Of a DNA stretch of 39,526 nt, positions 17,514-26,900 are shown in pieces. Position 1 is the stretch's first letter, and each line of letters begins with the position of its first letter. The notes under the pieces are model-generated. The model made no database searches, was not told where the DNA came from, and saw only the letters and a list, made by a program, of their open reading frames with translations. The position numbers were made by a program, and so were the translations under genes. This DNA is from an uncultured Erysipelotrichaceae bacterium (GTDB lineage: Bacteria > Bacillota_I > Bacilli_A > Erysipelotrichales > Erysipelotrichaceae), in NCBI GenBank assembly GCA_947649125.1, contig CANSQL010000023.1, positions 1 through 39,526 on the forward strand, written 5' to 3'.

Positions 17514-18542
17514 TTAATGATTATTAGATTCATTTACAAATCTGCGGATTTCATTTTCAAGTTGTTCTTTATTTGGTAAATATAATTGATATCTACTTAC
17601 GAATAATTGATTAGAAATATTTTGAGTAGCGTATTGTACCATTAGTTTATCTTGATATGCACCAAGTACAATACCGATTGGTTCGTTATCTCCTTCTGTA
17701 TTCATTTCCTCACGATAATAGTTTAAATATAAATTCATTTGTCCAATATCTTCATGTTGAACTTCACCTTTTTTTAGGTCAATAAGAACGAAACATTTTA
17801 GAATACGATGATAGAAGACTAAATCAACTTTATAAATTCTTCCGCCAATATTGATGCGTTGTTGTCGTCCGACATAAGTAAACCCTTTGCCCAATTCTAA
17901 TAGAAATTGGCTAAGATTATTGATAAGTGCTTCCTCTAAATCGCCTTCGGTATAAACAGGTAATTCAGGAAGACCGACAAATTCAAAAATATAAGGATCC
18001 TTTACAACATCTTCAGCTTTTTCAATTATTTGTCCTTCTTTTGATAGTGAAAGTACCTCTTGTTTACTTTTGCTTAATGATAACCTATGAAATAGCATAC
18101 TATTCATTTGTCTTTTTAATTCTCTGACACCCCAGCGTTCGTTTTCGCATTCTTGTAGATAAAATGAACGTTCTTGTTCGTTTTCTATTTTTAAAAGTTC
18201 TACATAATGGCTCCAACTTAATTTGTGCGACAGTGTCGCACAAATTGGATATGTTAAATATAGACTTCTCATACGATTTATATTGCTTCTGCTAAAGCCT
18301 TTGCCAAACTTTAGGGAAAGATCGGTTGATAGTTTGCTTAGCGTTTCAGAACCGTAAGTAGCTTTTTGATATCCGGATTGTTCGTACTCGACAATAAATT
18401 TACCAATATTCCAATAAGTTAAAACAATGCTTCTATTGATAGATGCTACAGCATCTTCACGCCCCTGTTGTAAAGTTAAACTAATATTATTGATTAATTG
18501 TTCATAATCTTTGTTTTTTTCTTCTGATGTTTGGATAACCAC
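17514..18542 (-). CDS. DUF1016 / YhcG-type PD-(D/E)XK nuclease-like protein
   Basis: 342 residues. The N-terminal half is the DUF1016 N-terminal domain (LTLQQGREDAVASINRSIV, YWNIGKFIVEYEQ, then LSWSHYVELLKIEN and ERWGVRELKRQM). The C-terminal half is the nuclease-like fold, with IYKVDLVFYHRILKCFVLID, LKKGEVQHEDIGQMNLYLNY and GIVLGA. The expected D...(D/E)xK core reads DLVFYH...VLIDLKKG, so a metal site is plausible. The family is widespread in mobile and defence-associated DNA, and its biochemical role is not settled. The start is GTG 18540-18542, with AGGAGG 7 bases upstream. The broken Xre gene just upstream on the same strand is likely its former operon partner. Confidence 0.88.
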   Translation of the reverse strand: MVIQTSEEKNKDYEQLINNISLTLQQGREDAVASINRSIVLTYWNIGKFIVEYEQSGYQKATYGSETLSKLSTDLSLKFGKGFSRSNINRMRSLYLTYPICATLSHKLSWSHYVELLKIENEQERSFYLQECENERWGVRELKRQMNSMLFHRLSLSKSKQEVLSLSKEGQIIEKAEDVVKDPYIFEFVGLPELPVYTEGDLEEALINNLSQFLLELGKGFTYVGRQQRINIGGRIYKVDLVFYHRILKCFVLIDLKKGEVQHEDIGQMNLYLNYYREEMNTEGDNEPIGIVLGAYQDKLMVQYATQNISNQLFVSRYQLYLPNKEQLENEIRRFVNESNNH

Positions 18543-18596
18543 TTTTCCACCTCCTATAGTATATGTATTATTTATGTTAATGATATTTTTATAGAA

Positions 18597-18955
18597 TTAT
18601 TTTTTGTTCAACCATTCTTTTCTTGGTAATGGATTTGTATAATTTTTAGAATGTTCCGGATACTTTAACATCCAATCAATGAATTGATCCTTTGTAATAT
18701 TCCCTTTTTGAAACTCTTCATATTCATCGCACCATAGTTAGTAGAATTATCCGGATTATCTAATGCATATTCATTTACATTTAAAATATTTGACAATCCT
18801 TCCACAATATCTTTTCGTGGCTTTTTTAGTATCTGATTCATATTGTGATATTCTTATGTCTGCTTGTCTTTCTGTAATATGTAATTTAACTCCTACTTCC
18901 TTCCTAGTCATTTTTCTATGATTACGAATACATTTAATCGTTGTCCGAATGACAT
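18597..18955 (-). pseudogene. Decayed Xre (HTH_3) regulator with three frameshifts
   Basis: On the minus strand a good AGGAGG and ATG (18953-18955) start MSFGQRL. The frame then breaks. Read through shifts, it continues CIRNHRKMTRKEVGVKLHIT, RISQYESDTKKPRKDI and NILNVNEYALDNPDNS, then EEFQKGNITKDQFIDWMLKY and ends PLPRKEWLNKK at 18597. One base is missing near the start (GATTAAATG), one A is extra in an A run, and a third shift lies after TNYGA. The pieces match a phage or plasmid-type Xre repressor with its C-terminal tail. A strong extended -10 remains upstream. It ends 54 bases before the DUF1016 start. Confidence 0.8.
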
Positions 18956-18976
18956 AACAATACCTCCTTTTAACAT

Positions 18977-18985
18977 ATTATAGCA
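18977..18985 (-). promoter_or_regulatory. Extended -10 promoter for the Xre pseudogene / DUF1016 unit
   Basis: Minus-strand TGCTATAAT, about 22 bases before the pseudogene ATG. It may still drive the DUF1016 gene. Confidence 0.65.
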
Positions 18986-19007
18986 TGTAAATAAGCAAAG
19001 TAAAGAA

Positions 19008-19103
19008 TGTACTAAACTAAACAGATTAAAAAATTATCTAAAAAGGTAAAGTAAGTATTGTATTAATCTATAAAGATTAGTATTGTACTAATCCGAAATG
19101 ATT
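19008..19103. repeat. Three operator-like 20-bp direct repeats
   Basis: TGTACTAAACTAAACAGATT (19008-19027), TGTATTAATCTATAAAGATT (19059-19078) and TGTACTAATCCGAAATGATT (19084-19103). Spacings are 51 and 25 bases, about two and one times the same step. They lie between the Xre pseudogene and the divergent micro-ORF, the usual place for Xre operators. Confidence 0.7.
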
Positions 19104-19121
19104 AAGTTGGAGGTGATCAAC

Positions 19122-19217
19122 ATGAGTAGTACAAGTTTGTTTATCAAGGCATCCGAGATATCCATTTACTCCTTGATACTATCGGATGATGTTAAAGGAC
19201 GCACAAGCGTCCTTTAA
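19122..19217 (+). CDS. 31-residue micro-ORF, excisionase-like fragment
   Basis: GGAGG stands 8 bases before ATG 19122. The peptide starts MSSTSLFIKASEIS, which resembles the first residues of small excisionase/MerR-type helix-turn-helix proteins (xxLIKVSEVAE), then ends within a hairpin. It is probably the 5' remnant of a recombination-directionality gene paired with the divergent Xre regulator. It could also be a leader peptide, because its last codons form the stem of the hairpin at 19194-19215. Confidence 0.45.
   Translation: MSSTSLFIKASEISIYSLILSDDVKGRTSVL
19194..19215 (+). terminator. Perfect hairpin at the end of the micro-ORF
   Basis: AAAGGACGC (19194-19202), loop ACAA, GCGTCCTTT (19207-19215), then AAGTTTT. 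The whole stem is within the micro-ORF coding frame. The T run is weak. Confidence 0.6.
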
Positions 19218-19221
19218 GTTT

Positions 19222-19320
19222 TAAGCAGTATTCTCTGCACTGAGGCAGGTTTAAGGTCTTTGCCCCGATCTCTGGCATGAGTTTACAGTCTCCATGCCGA
19301 CTGTTTCTGTAAGCAGAATA
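19222..19320. ncRNA. Possible structured RNA or mobile-element end
   Basis: A roughly 100-base island, visibly richer in G+C than its surroundings, with several pairings: GCAG/CTGC (19225-19228 with 19235-19238), GGCA/TGCC (19244-19247 with 19261-19264), GGCATG/CATGCC (19274-19279 with 19293-19298) and ACAGTC/GACTGT (19285-19290 with 19299-19304). The last two overlap and cannot form together. No coding frame fits. It may be a decayed element end. No known RNA family was recognised. Confidence 0.35.
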
Positions 19321-19450
19321 TCATTGAAAAGGGTATTTGTCAACAGCTTGGTATTGTTTCGATGATTAAAAAAAATATAGTTCACTGCCGTTATTATATG
19401 CAGTTTTCAGAAACAAATCACGATATGTTATTCAGAAATAGTTTTGCTTA

Positions 19451-20020
19451 TCATGAAAGGTTTTCATTATTAAAAAGCACATACAGGAATATTCCCATAA
19501 AGATAACGAAGCTGACCTCAATCATTGCCGAAACACAGCCCGTTAATAAAAACACCAAACACAATAGTGAAATGAATGAAATATAGGTACTCAGCATTTT
19601 TTTAACAATTGAGCTTGTGCAGGACAGCTGACAAAGCAGATATAAAAACAGAATGATATAAGTAACGGTTGCGCTCATTGCCGCTCTGACATGAAGCTTG
19701 GAAAGCATACCTGCTTGATTATCATAGGGTATTAAAATACTGATTACCATAAGCAGACAGCTCGCTGTTAAAAGATAGCGACAGCTTTTTTTATGTGTAT
19801 GCAGTTCTTCGATCAAGCGATATCCGGTACACCAAAAATAATAAGCACAGGTGCTTGCCCAAAGGATTACAAAGGGCAGTTTTTTGTTTGCATATGCAAT
19901 ATGAGTAATGTTTTCATTGATCGGATCACAGAGAAACAGTGCACTGATATTGATGATCGGCAGAATCAGAAAAGCCCAAAGCCATTGGGTTCGTTTCATA
20001 AAAGAATAATGAAGCTTCAT
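19451..20020 (-). CDS. Six-helix membrane protein of unknown function
   Basis: 189 residues, with about six hydrophobic stretches spread evenly (first WLWAFLILPIINISALFL, last SFVIFMGIFLYVLF) and short loops. This is the general layout of Frag1/DRAM/DUF998-like proteins, but no diagnostic motif was found. The start is ATG 20018-20020, with a G-rich GGCGGTGG just upstream. A good extended -10 (20054-20062) precedes it. It is divergent from the type VII operon and shares its upstream region, so co-regulation is possible. A 74-codon frame on the + strand (19362-19586) overlaps it and is not called. Confidence 0.65.
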   Translation of the reverse strand: MKLHYSFMKRTQWLWAFLILPIINISALFLCDPINENITHIAYANKKLPFVILWASTCAYYFWCTGYRLIEELHTHKKSCRYLLTASCLLMVISILIPYDNQAGMLSKLHVRAAMSATVTYIILFLYLLCQLSCTSSIVKKMLSTYISFISLLCLVFLLTGCVSAMIEVSFVIFMGIFLYVLFNNENLS

Positions 20021-20053
20021 AATGCCACCGCCTTATTCAATGCTTTATTCAAT

Positions 20054-20062
20054 ATTATAGCA
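20054..20062 (-). promoter_or_regulatory. Extended -10 promoter for the six-helix membrane protein
   Basis: Minus-strand TGCTATAAT, 34 bases before the ATG. It lies in the region shared with the type VII operon. Confidence 0.65.
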
Positions 20063-20087
20063 TGAATCTTTGCTTGATAATGGTATT

Positions 20088-20112
20088 GTGTGAAATTATG
20101 TGAAATGATGAA
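20088..20112. promoter_or_regulatory. Direct repeat upstream of the type VII operon
   Basis: TGTGAAATTA followed by TGTGAAATGATG, a 10-bp-period direct repeat about 100 bases before the first gene of the operon. No clear sigma-A promoter was found for the operon, so an activator site here is a reasonable guess. Confidence 0.35.
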
Positions 20113-20200
20113 TATTTTGGGATTTTCCTTCATTGCTATGGATAAGTAAAATAGAGCAGCTATTAAGAAATTTTTGCTGCTTAGTAATCAGGAGGAAATT

Positions 20201-21205
20201 ATGAAAGCAGTGAAGCAATTTGAAGTATTGGAGGAAGGGTGCTGTAAGCTGACGCTCAGTGCTAAAAAAGAATATGATCCGTATATGCTGTCATTGATCG
20301 AAAAAGAAACAAGTGCACTTTTGTGCCGCAGCAAGGGAGCGAGCACCACAATCTTTTATTACGATAATTGTGAGCATCTTCCTTTATTGACCTTATTAAA
20401 TAAGTATGAGTTTACGGAAAAGGAAGCCTGTGCCTGTTTGGAGCGCTTATTTGAGGAGTCGGATCGGCTTGCGAATGAATATCCGCTGCTGCTTCGCTTT
20501 GACAGTATCTATTATGATCCGCTGAAGCAAAGCTTTGCCTTTATATTGTTACCGATTCATGAGCGTGTGCTTGAGCATGATTGGAACGGCTTACTGGCGG
20601 AAATAATTGCACATATCAATGTAAGAAAGGCAGCGTTTTACGGTTTTTTATGCAGTATGCAGAAGCAGGAGTATATTACGGCTTCACAGATCGCTGAGCA
20701 ATGTCGTGTGTGGCAGCTGCAGCATACACCGTGGCGGGAGCTGTCGCGGTGGTTAGTGCGAGTTCGAAATCAGCGAGCACGTAAAAAACAAAATGAACAG
20801 CATCTGCAGGAGGAGCTGATTCGATTGCGCTTTGTACATCGATCTTCCAATCATGAGGTGCATTTCAGCAGTAAAAGTCAACGGACGACTTCGGATACGG
20901 TGGTGCTGTTTCCTGACAGCGGAAGCTGTTTAAGTGATTTAAAGGGCAATCGTTATCCGCTGCAAAATGAAATGCATATCGGCAGAAATCAGAAAAACGA
21001 TATTGTGATCGATCATGCGACAGTGTCCTCATATCATGCCGTAATCAAACAGACGGCAGAGGGGATGAAACTGATTGATTTGGGTTCCAGTAACGGTACT
21101 AAGCTGAATAATAAAAAGCTGAAAAAGCAGCAGGAGATCGTTTTAAAAAACGGCGATACGATTTTATTCGCAGACAGCTGTTGGCGCTTTGAGGAGGAAA
21201 CATGA
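20201..21205 (+). CDS. DUF6382-like protein with C-terminal FHA domain (type VII locus)
   Basis: 334 residues. ATG 20201 is preceded by AGGAGG. An upstream in-frame TTG (20174) is rejected. The N-terminal 180 residues are alpha/beta and resemble the DUF6382 domain that often precedes FHA modules, with a similar place in type VII loci. A basic helical linker follows (RVRNQRARKKQNEQHLQEEL). The last 90 residues are a canonical FHA domain: IGRNQKNDIVIDHATVSSYH, then DLGSSNGTKLNN. The Arg, the SSxxH-type loop and the NG pair that bind phosphothreonine are present. It starts a chain of overlapping genes (ATGA with the phosphatase) and is likely a reader of the kinase encoded two genes on. Confidence 0.85.
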   Translation: MKAVKQFEVLEEGCCKLTLSAKKEYDPYMLSLIEKETSALLCRSKGASTTIFYYDNCEHLPLLTLLNKYEFTEKEACACLERLFEESDRLANEYPLLLRFDSIYYDPLKQSFAFILLPIHERVLEHDWNGLLAEIIAHINVRKAAFYGFLCSMQKQEYITASQIAEQCRVWQLQHTPWRELSRWLVRVRNQRARKKQNEQHLQEELIRLRFVHRSSNHEVHFSSKSQRTTSDTVVLFPDSGSCLSDLKGNRYPLQNEMHIGRNQKNDIVIDHATVSSYHAVIKQTAEGMKLIDLGSSNGTKLNNKKLKKQQEIVLKNGDTILFADSCWRFEEET

Positions 21206-21930
21206 TGAAATATTCCTATTACAGTGATAAGGGAAATCATAAAAAACGCAATGAGGATGCCTTTGAGCTGCATATTGCGACATCCGCGAATCGAATGCGG
21301 GGAATGATTGCGGTGTGTGACGGAGTCAGCACTTCGGATGATGGATTATATGCTTCTCGTTTTGTGATATCGAAGCTGCATGAGCTTTTTGAAAGGTGGA
21401 AGGAGTATTCACTCGATTGGCGCCATGAGGTAAATAAAATCCATGAGGAGCTGTATGAGCAGGGAAAGTGTTCACATAAGCGCTTCGGAACCACGCTGTC
21501 ATTGTTTTGTTTTGAAGATGACAGTTACCATATTCTGCAGGTCGGTGACAGTCGAATTTACCTGTATCAGGATACACTTCGGCAGTTGTCCGTAGATCAA
21601 ACATTGGCGCAACAGAAATACAACAATCAGACGATTTCATTGGAACAGCTTTATGAGTCCGATGAGCGCCATATATTGACGCAGTGCATCGGCATCACAA
21701 AGCGATTGAGCATTGTTGAGGACAGCGGAACATGGGATAAGCATGATGGTGTGCTTGTTTGCAGCGACGGTATCAGCAATCAATTAAGCATAAGCATGCT
21801 GAATGAGCATATGCGATTGTTTCTGAGTGAGGGCAGCGATGAGGCACGGCAGCTTGGTGAGGAAGCACTCGCATTGGGCGAGCATGATAATCTCACGGCG
21901 ATTTTATTCAGCAGAGGCGACAGCGTATGA
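21202..21930 (+). CDS. PP2C-family Ser/Thr protein phosphatase
   Basis: 242 residues, the usual size of a single-domain bacterial PP2C (PrpC/Stp type). It removes phosphate from Ser/Thr using two metal ions. The motifs are in order: KGNHKKRNEDAF (metal Asp), AVCDGVS, FGTTLSL, LQVGDSRIYLY, LTQCIGI, LVCSDGIS and HDNLTAILF. All metal-binding Asp positions are present, so activity is expected. The start overlaps the FHA gene stop (ATGA at 21202), with GAGGAGG upstream. It ends overlapping the kinase start in the same way, which implies translational coupling and a fixed ratio of the three proteins. The natural substrate is likely the kinase and its targets. Confidence 0.92.
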   Translation: MMKYSYYSDKGNHKKRNEDAFELHIATSANRMRGMIAVCDGVSTSDDGLYASRFVISKLHELFERWKEYSLDWRHEVNKIHEELYEQGKCSHKRFGTTLSLFCFEDDSYHILQVGDSRIYLYQDTLRQLSVDQTLAQQKYNNQTISLEQLYESDERHILTQCIGITKRLSIVEDSGTWDKHDGVLVCSDGISNQLSISMLNEHMRLFLSEGSDEARQLGEEALALGEHDNLTAILFSRGDSV

Positions 21931-23708
21931 AAACGCAAAATCGTTATCGCAAACTCGAGCTTTTAGGAAGCGGCGGTATGGGCGAGGTATGGCTCGTACA
22001 TGACGAACAGCTCGGCTGTTACTGGGCAATGAAGCTGTTAAAGGCAGACAGTGACAAAGACTGCAGAAATGCTTTTGAGCAGGAAATTGCCGTATTGACC
22101 GCTCTCAGGCATCCTGCGATACCGCGTATTGTCGAGCGTATTCGATATGAGGGACAAGACGGTGTCATTATGGATTTGGTGGAAGGAATCGCATTGAGTG
22201 AATATAAGGAAATGAGTGAGGAAGCACAGCTTTTGGATTGGGCGAAGCAGCTGTTAGATATTTTAAAGCATATCCATGCGCAACAGATTCTGTATTTGGA
22301 TTTAAAGCCGGATAATATTATGCTGGATCGAAGCGGTCGGCTGCATTTGATTGATTTCGGCATTGCCTGCTTTAAAGAGGAACGAAACGAAAACCATCAG
22401 CGCTTCGGTACGATCGGATATTCCCCCAAGGAGCAATTTGAGAGTACAAAACTGGATGAGCGCTGTGATATCTATGCCTTCGGTAAAACGATGCTGTCAT
22501 TGGCTACCGGCTGCAGCGCAGATCAGTTAAGCAATCTCAGTGCCGCAGATACCTCATTATCGCAGGGCTTTCGCTTATTGTTAGAGGCGTGTATTAAGGA
22601 AGAACGTTCGCTTCGTTATGATGATGTCGACAGCATTTGCCGTGATATCGATAAGCTGCATCGGCTTCATAATGAAATCCATATCCGCAAAATAATCAGA
22701 AAAAGAGTCCGCTGTGCTTTATATGTGCTTGGCAGTACGTGTTATTTAGGGGCAATACTTTGTATGCTTGCCGATAATCATTTGCGCCTTCAGCGATATG
22801 ATGCGGCAATGCGCAATCAAGATTATGCGCTCGCAATCGCCCAGGGAACGGCAAATGATGAACCGTATCAGCGTTTATATGAAATTGCCTATAATGAGCA
22901 GCTTATCCAAGCCAAAAAGGAAGGCTCGTTAATCAATGCGATGGCACAGGCGAGAGGCTACAGCATTCAAAGGATGAAGGAATATCAGCTTGATTTGTCC
23001 ATCTGTTCCGATGCGTTTTTGGCACGCATGATTCAGGATGCGCTGATGAGCGGTGATGCTTCCTTATATGAATATGCCGCACTTGCCTGTGAACAACTGC
23101 AGGATCGTACAAGCTATGAGCTGCTTTATCAGCTGTGTATGAATACGGTGGAACAAAAGCCGTTTTCAAAGACAGAACAGGTAATACAAAACTGGCTTTC
23201 TCAAGCACAGAATCAGAAAAGCTTTATGGAATGGGGCTTCCTTTATGCGCAGCTTTATGAGCTTCACACTTTAGAGCTGAATGATGAGGGCTATCTTCAT
23301 TGGCAAAGCTTGATGGAGCGCTTGGATGAACAAAGACTGCGGCAAGAGGTAGATTGGCTCAATGAGGATATGACGCGTTTGTTGTATCTCATGAAGGCAG
23401 ACAGCTATTATCAATACGGCCGCTACTTGAAAACAAGAGGCGGTGAGCTGAAGCCCTGTTATGACAAGCTGTTTGCGGTCAATGAGGCAATGAAGGAAGC
23501 GGGCTATCAGGAGACACAGGTGCTGTCACAGTGCGGAAATGCGTGTCTTGATCTGTTTTCGCAAGGAGGGAACAATATGCAGCTTCAATGGTTAAAAAAA
23601 TCTAAGCAATATTTTGAGTCAGCTCTGAAAATCAGAGGCGATGATATACCGGCCGCAAAGGGGTTACAGGATTGTGAGCGGTTAATGAGCTATTGGGGGC
23701 GAATATGA
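21927..23708 (+). CDS. Membrane-anchored Ser/Thr protein kinase with large outer domain, EssB-like layout
   Basis: 593 residues. The kinase domain (about 7-245) has GSGGMGEVW, AMK (Lys36), LYLDLKPDN (catalytic Asp125), DFG (Asp143) and GTIGYSPKEQ. The position before the catalytic Asp is Leu, not Arg, so this is a non-RD kinase without the usual activation-loop switch. One membrane segment lies at about 262-282 (ALYVLGSTCYLGAILCML). The remaining 310 residues are helical, probably TPR-like, and should face outside. EssB/YukC of type VIIb systems has the same order (kinase fold, one helix, outer domain), but its kinase is dead. This one keeps the catalytic residues. It may serve both as EssB and as a signalling kinase. 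Overlaps both neighbours by ATGA. Confidence 0.87.
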   Translation: MKTQNRYRKLELLGSGGMGEVWLVHDEQLGCYWAMKLLKADSDKDCRNAFEQEIAVLTALRHPAIPRIVERIRYEGQDGVIMDLVEGIALSEYKEMSEEAQLLDWAKQLLDILKHIHAQQILYLDLKPDNIMLDRSGRLHLIDFGIACFKEERNENHQRFGTIGYSPKEQFESTKLDERCDIYAFGKTMLSLATGCSADQLSNLSAADTSLSQGFRLLLEACIKEERSLRYDDVDSICRDIDKLHRLHNEIHIRKIIRKRVRCALYVLGSTCYLGAILCMLADNHLRLQRYDAAMRNQDYALAIAQGTANDEPYQRLYEIAYNEQLIQAKKEGSLINAMAQARGYSIQRMKEYQLDLSICSDAFLARMIQDALMSGDASLYEYAALACEQLQDRTSYELLYQLCMNTVEQKPFSKTEQVIQNWLSQAQNQKSFMEWGFLYAQLYELHTLELNDEGYLHWQSLMERLDEQRLRQEVDWLNEDMTRLLYLMKADSYYQYGRYLKTRGGELKPCYDKLFAVNEAMKEAGYQETQVLSQCGNACLDLFSQGGNNMQLQWLKKSKQYFESALKIRGDDIPAAKGLQDCERLMSYWGRI

Positions 23709-23920
23709 ATTTATTAAAATCAACGGCATTGTTTTTGTGGATGCTGGGAAGCAGTGCATGGCTGTGTGTATGTTATCTGCAGATGCAGAGGCATAAAAAA
23801 CACAAAAAAAAGCCGAAAACAAAACGCATCGAGACGTGTTCCGATACAAATGATAAAACACAGCTTTTAGATGAATGGGAGGACCGAATATGGGAATATA
23901 CAAGCATCGACGATTTATGA
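23705..23920 (+). CDS. Small single-helix membrane protein of the type VII operon
   Basis: 71 residues. ATG 23705 overlaps the kinase stop (ATGA), and GGGGGCG serves as ribosome site. One hydrophobic helix (about 5-25), then a very basic stretch (QRHKKHKKKPKTKR), then an acidic, aromatic tail (DEWEDRIWEYTSIDDL). The charge pattern puts the tail in the cytoplasm. Its size and place between kinase and Ig protein suggest an EssA-like accessory subunit. Sequence alone does not prove homology. Confidence 0.65.
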   Translation: MNLLKSTALFLWMLGSSAWLCVCYLQMQRHKKHKKKPKTKRIETCSDTNDKTQLLDEWEDRIWEYTSIDDL

Positions 23921-26900
23921 TCGCAGTATGTCTGTTGAGTATCTGCATGCTGCCGCTGTTAAGCGCATGTGCAACGGCATTTCAAAGAATCGATACACAG
24001 ATCAATCACATTGTGCTGTTGAATGACAATGGTGAAACAGTCGGCACAATCAATGAAACAGGGAATTATACGATAAGTGTTGCGCCCGGTCAGGGCGAGC
24101 CTGAAATTTATTATCGCTATGAGGATCAATCAGAGCAGTTGGAAGGTACATGGGACGAAGAACATAATCAGTGGCTGGCAGATGCAAGCTTTTCCGAGCG
24201 AAGTTATCAAATCATCGTTAAATGGTTCGATGAGGGGCAGTTGATCGATGAATGGGAATCAAGCGTTTATCAATTCGTTGATACGGAATCATTGCTGCAT
24301 CAGGAGCGTCAGGAAGATCAATCCTTATATTTACAGCTTACAGAGGAACAAAGCTTGGATATCAGCGTAGAAATGAAAGAGATTGATCGCGGTGAAATAC
24401 ATTCTGTTGATAAGGAAACATTGTATCAAGGCTATTTGCTTGAACAGGAGGGCGAATGGGAGCTTACTGTATGTATCACAAATGATACAGGCGAAACTTT
24501 AACAAAAAAACAAGCGGAAACTATTGTGATCGACCGTACAAGTCCACAACTTTCTCTATCAGCTTTGAATCAGGATATCACTGTAGACACACTGCCTTTT
24601 CAGGCACAGCCGCTTACCGTTGTATTAACGGCATCGGATCCGCATATCAATGAAGCATCTTTACTTGTGAAGGTCAACGACTTACCTTATGAGGTTACAT
24701 GGAACAATGAAAATGATACCTTACAGACAACGCTTACATTGGTGAAGGACGGTACCTATAGGATTGAACTGTATGCGAAGGACAGTCTTCAAAACGAAGC
24801 GAATATTATCAGTACTCCGATTGTGATCGATCAAAGCGATCCGAAGATTCATCTGTATTTGGATGATAAGGAAATCACGGCTTTGCCTGAATATATTAAT
24901 CATGATGCAGTCTTAAAATGTGTCGTTGAGGATAATAATTTTGATTATGAAAACAGCTTTTTGATTGACGGAGAAAAGTACTATGACAGTTGGAAACAGA
25001 ATGAAAACTTATGGAGCTTGGAAATCTTACTTTCAGAGGGGGCGCATGAGATATCTATCGAAGCCTTTGATCTGCTTCAGCATCATTCTGTTCGTAATGA
25101 GCATACCGTTATTGACAGTATCAAGCCGATTGTCTTTATTACCTATGAAGCCTTAAGCAGCTATCAAAAGGATATGACGATAAGCTTTACAATAAAGGAT
25201 GAAAATATAAAGGCTGATGCTTCTATGCTTCAAATTCTTTATAACGATGAATTGCTTCAAGCACCGATCAAATGGGAAGAAAGTACAGAGGGTATCGAAG
25301 GCAGTATTCAAATATCGGCAGAGGGAAGCTATCGGCTTTCGTTTCAGCTCTCTGATTTAGCCGGAAATGCTGCCGTTTACAGCTATGAGAATAAACAAAG
25401 TGATTCCTTTACTCATGCGTTTTTATTGGATAAAACCGCACCTGTTGTTGATGCAGTATTATCACAGCCGAATATGACAGCGAATAATCAAACGCTTCAT
25501 ATAACCGTACAGGATGATTATTTGACAAAAGACAGTATTCAGCTCAATGTCACAAAGGATGACAAAAAATATTCGCTTGCGGATGCTTGGCAAAGCTCGC
25601 AGGGGGCAATGAGCGGCAGCTATGAATTCACACAGGAAGGAAGCTATACGCTTACGGTTCAAGCAGTCGATCGCGCAGGAAATAAAAGCACTGTAAAGAG
25701 CCTTGAATTTATTATCGATAAGCAGGCACCTTTGATCTCAATCAAGCGCTCTTCGCAAATGTATTATGCGAAACCGACAGATGTGACGATTGAAGTAAGT
25801 GATGCTTATTTGGCACAATATGAAATTAAGGTGCTGCAGGATCATAAAGAGCTTACTTCCTATAACGGTGAAGCTGATGTAAATCAAAAGATTACGGTCG
25901 ATCAAGACGGTGAATATGAAATCCTTGTATTCGGCCGTGATTCAGCAGGAAATAAAAGAGAACAGCGTGATTATTTTATTGTCGATCAAACCGCACCTAA
26001 GCTGATTGCCGAATTTAATGAACTCCCGGCTTTAAGCAAGGATCGATTTATCACCAATCAAAATGTCGTATTACATATGCAGTGTGAGGATCGCTATTTA
26101 AAGGATGCCAAAATTGAAATCACAAAAAACGGTAAGCCGCTTCCCGTTGACTTTCAAGATCATACATTGAGCTATGAATTCAAAGCCGAAAAGAATCGTG
26201 AGGATACCTATCAAATTCATGTGTATTTAAGCGATGAGGCAGGCAATCATTATGAGGCAAGCTATGAGCTGATCATGGATACCTATATTCCGCCGCTGCG
26301 CTTTTCTGATGATCCGTTTCAAGGCAAAGCACGAAATATTTCATGGACACCGCATTTAATACTGGAAAATGAAGCATTTCAAATCAGTGATGTCATCTTG
26401 TATCGCAATCAGCAAATGGTTCCTTCCTATCGCTGGGGCGAGGCAATCGGTGAGGACGGACATTATGTGCTTAGCATCCGTATTCGTGATGAAGCGATGA
26501 ATGAAGCAGCCTTGATTCCGCCGTTTACCTTTACGATTGACAAGACACCGCCGGTAATTGAAATATTAGAGGAACAGCGAAAGGCAGAATTATTGAATCA
26601 AAATGTTTCTGTCGATACAGTGCTGCGCCTTTATATCAGCGACAGCTTAAGTGAAAAAATTCAGATTCATTCTTTGATGCTTGGGGATGAACCGCTCTCT
26701 TATGACAGTCGAAAACAGGATGAAAACGGTGCATGGTATTATCCGATCAGCTTTTCCAAAGCCGGTGATATACCGCTGTTTATCGATGTAAGTGATGAAG
26801 CAGGAAATCATGCCAAACAGTTGATAACCTATCATGTATTGCCGCATTTAAGTAAGGAACAGGTAAAGACGGTTGAGAAAAAGAGCACAGTGAGCGGTGT

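Noticed and set aside
19362..19586. 74-codon + frame opposite the six-helix membrane protein
   Set aside because: No ribosome site and no similarity. The minus-strand frame has a promoter and even hydrophobic segments.
23890..24020. Signal peptide of the Ig-repeat protein read as an ordinary membrane anchor
   Set aside because: The LSAC motif at the end of the hydrophobic core fits a lipobox better, though a non-cleaved anchor is not excluded.
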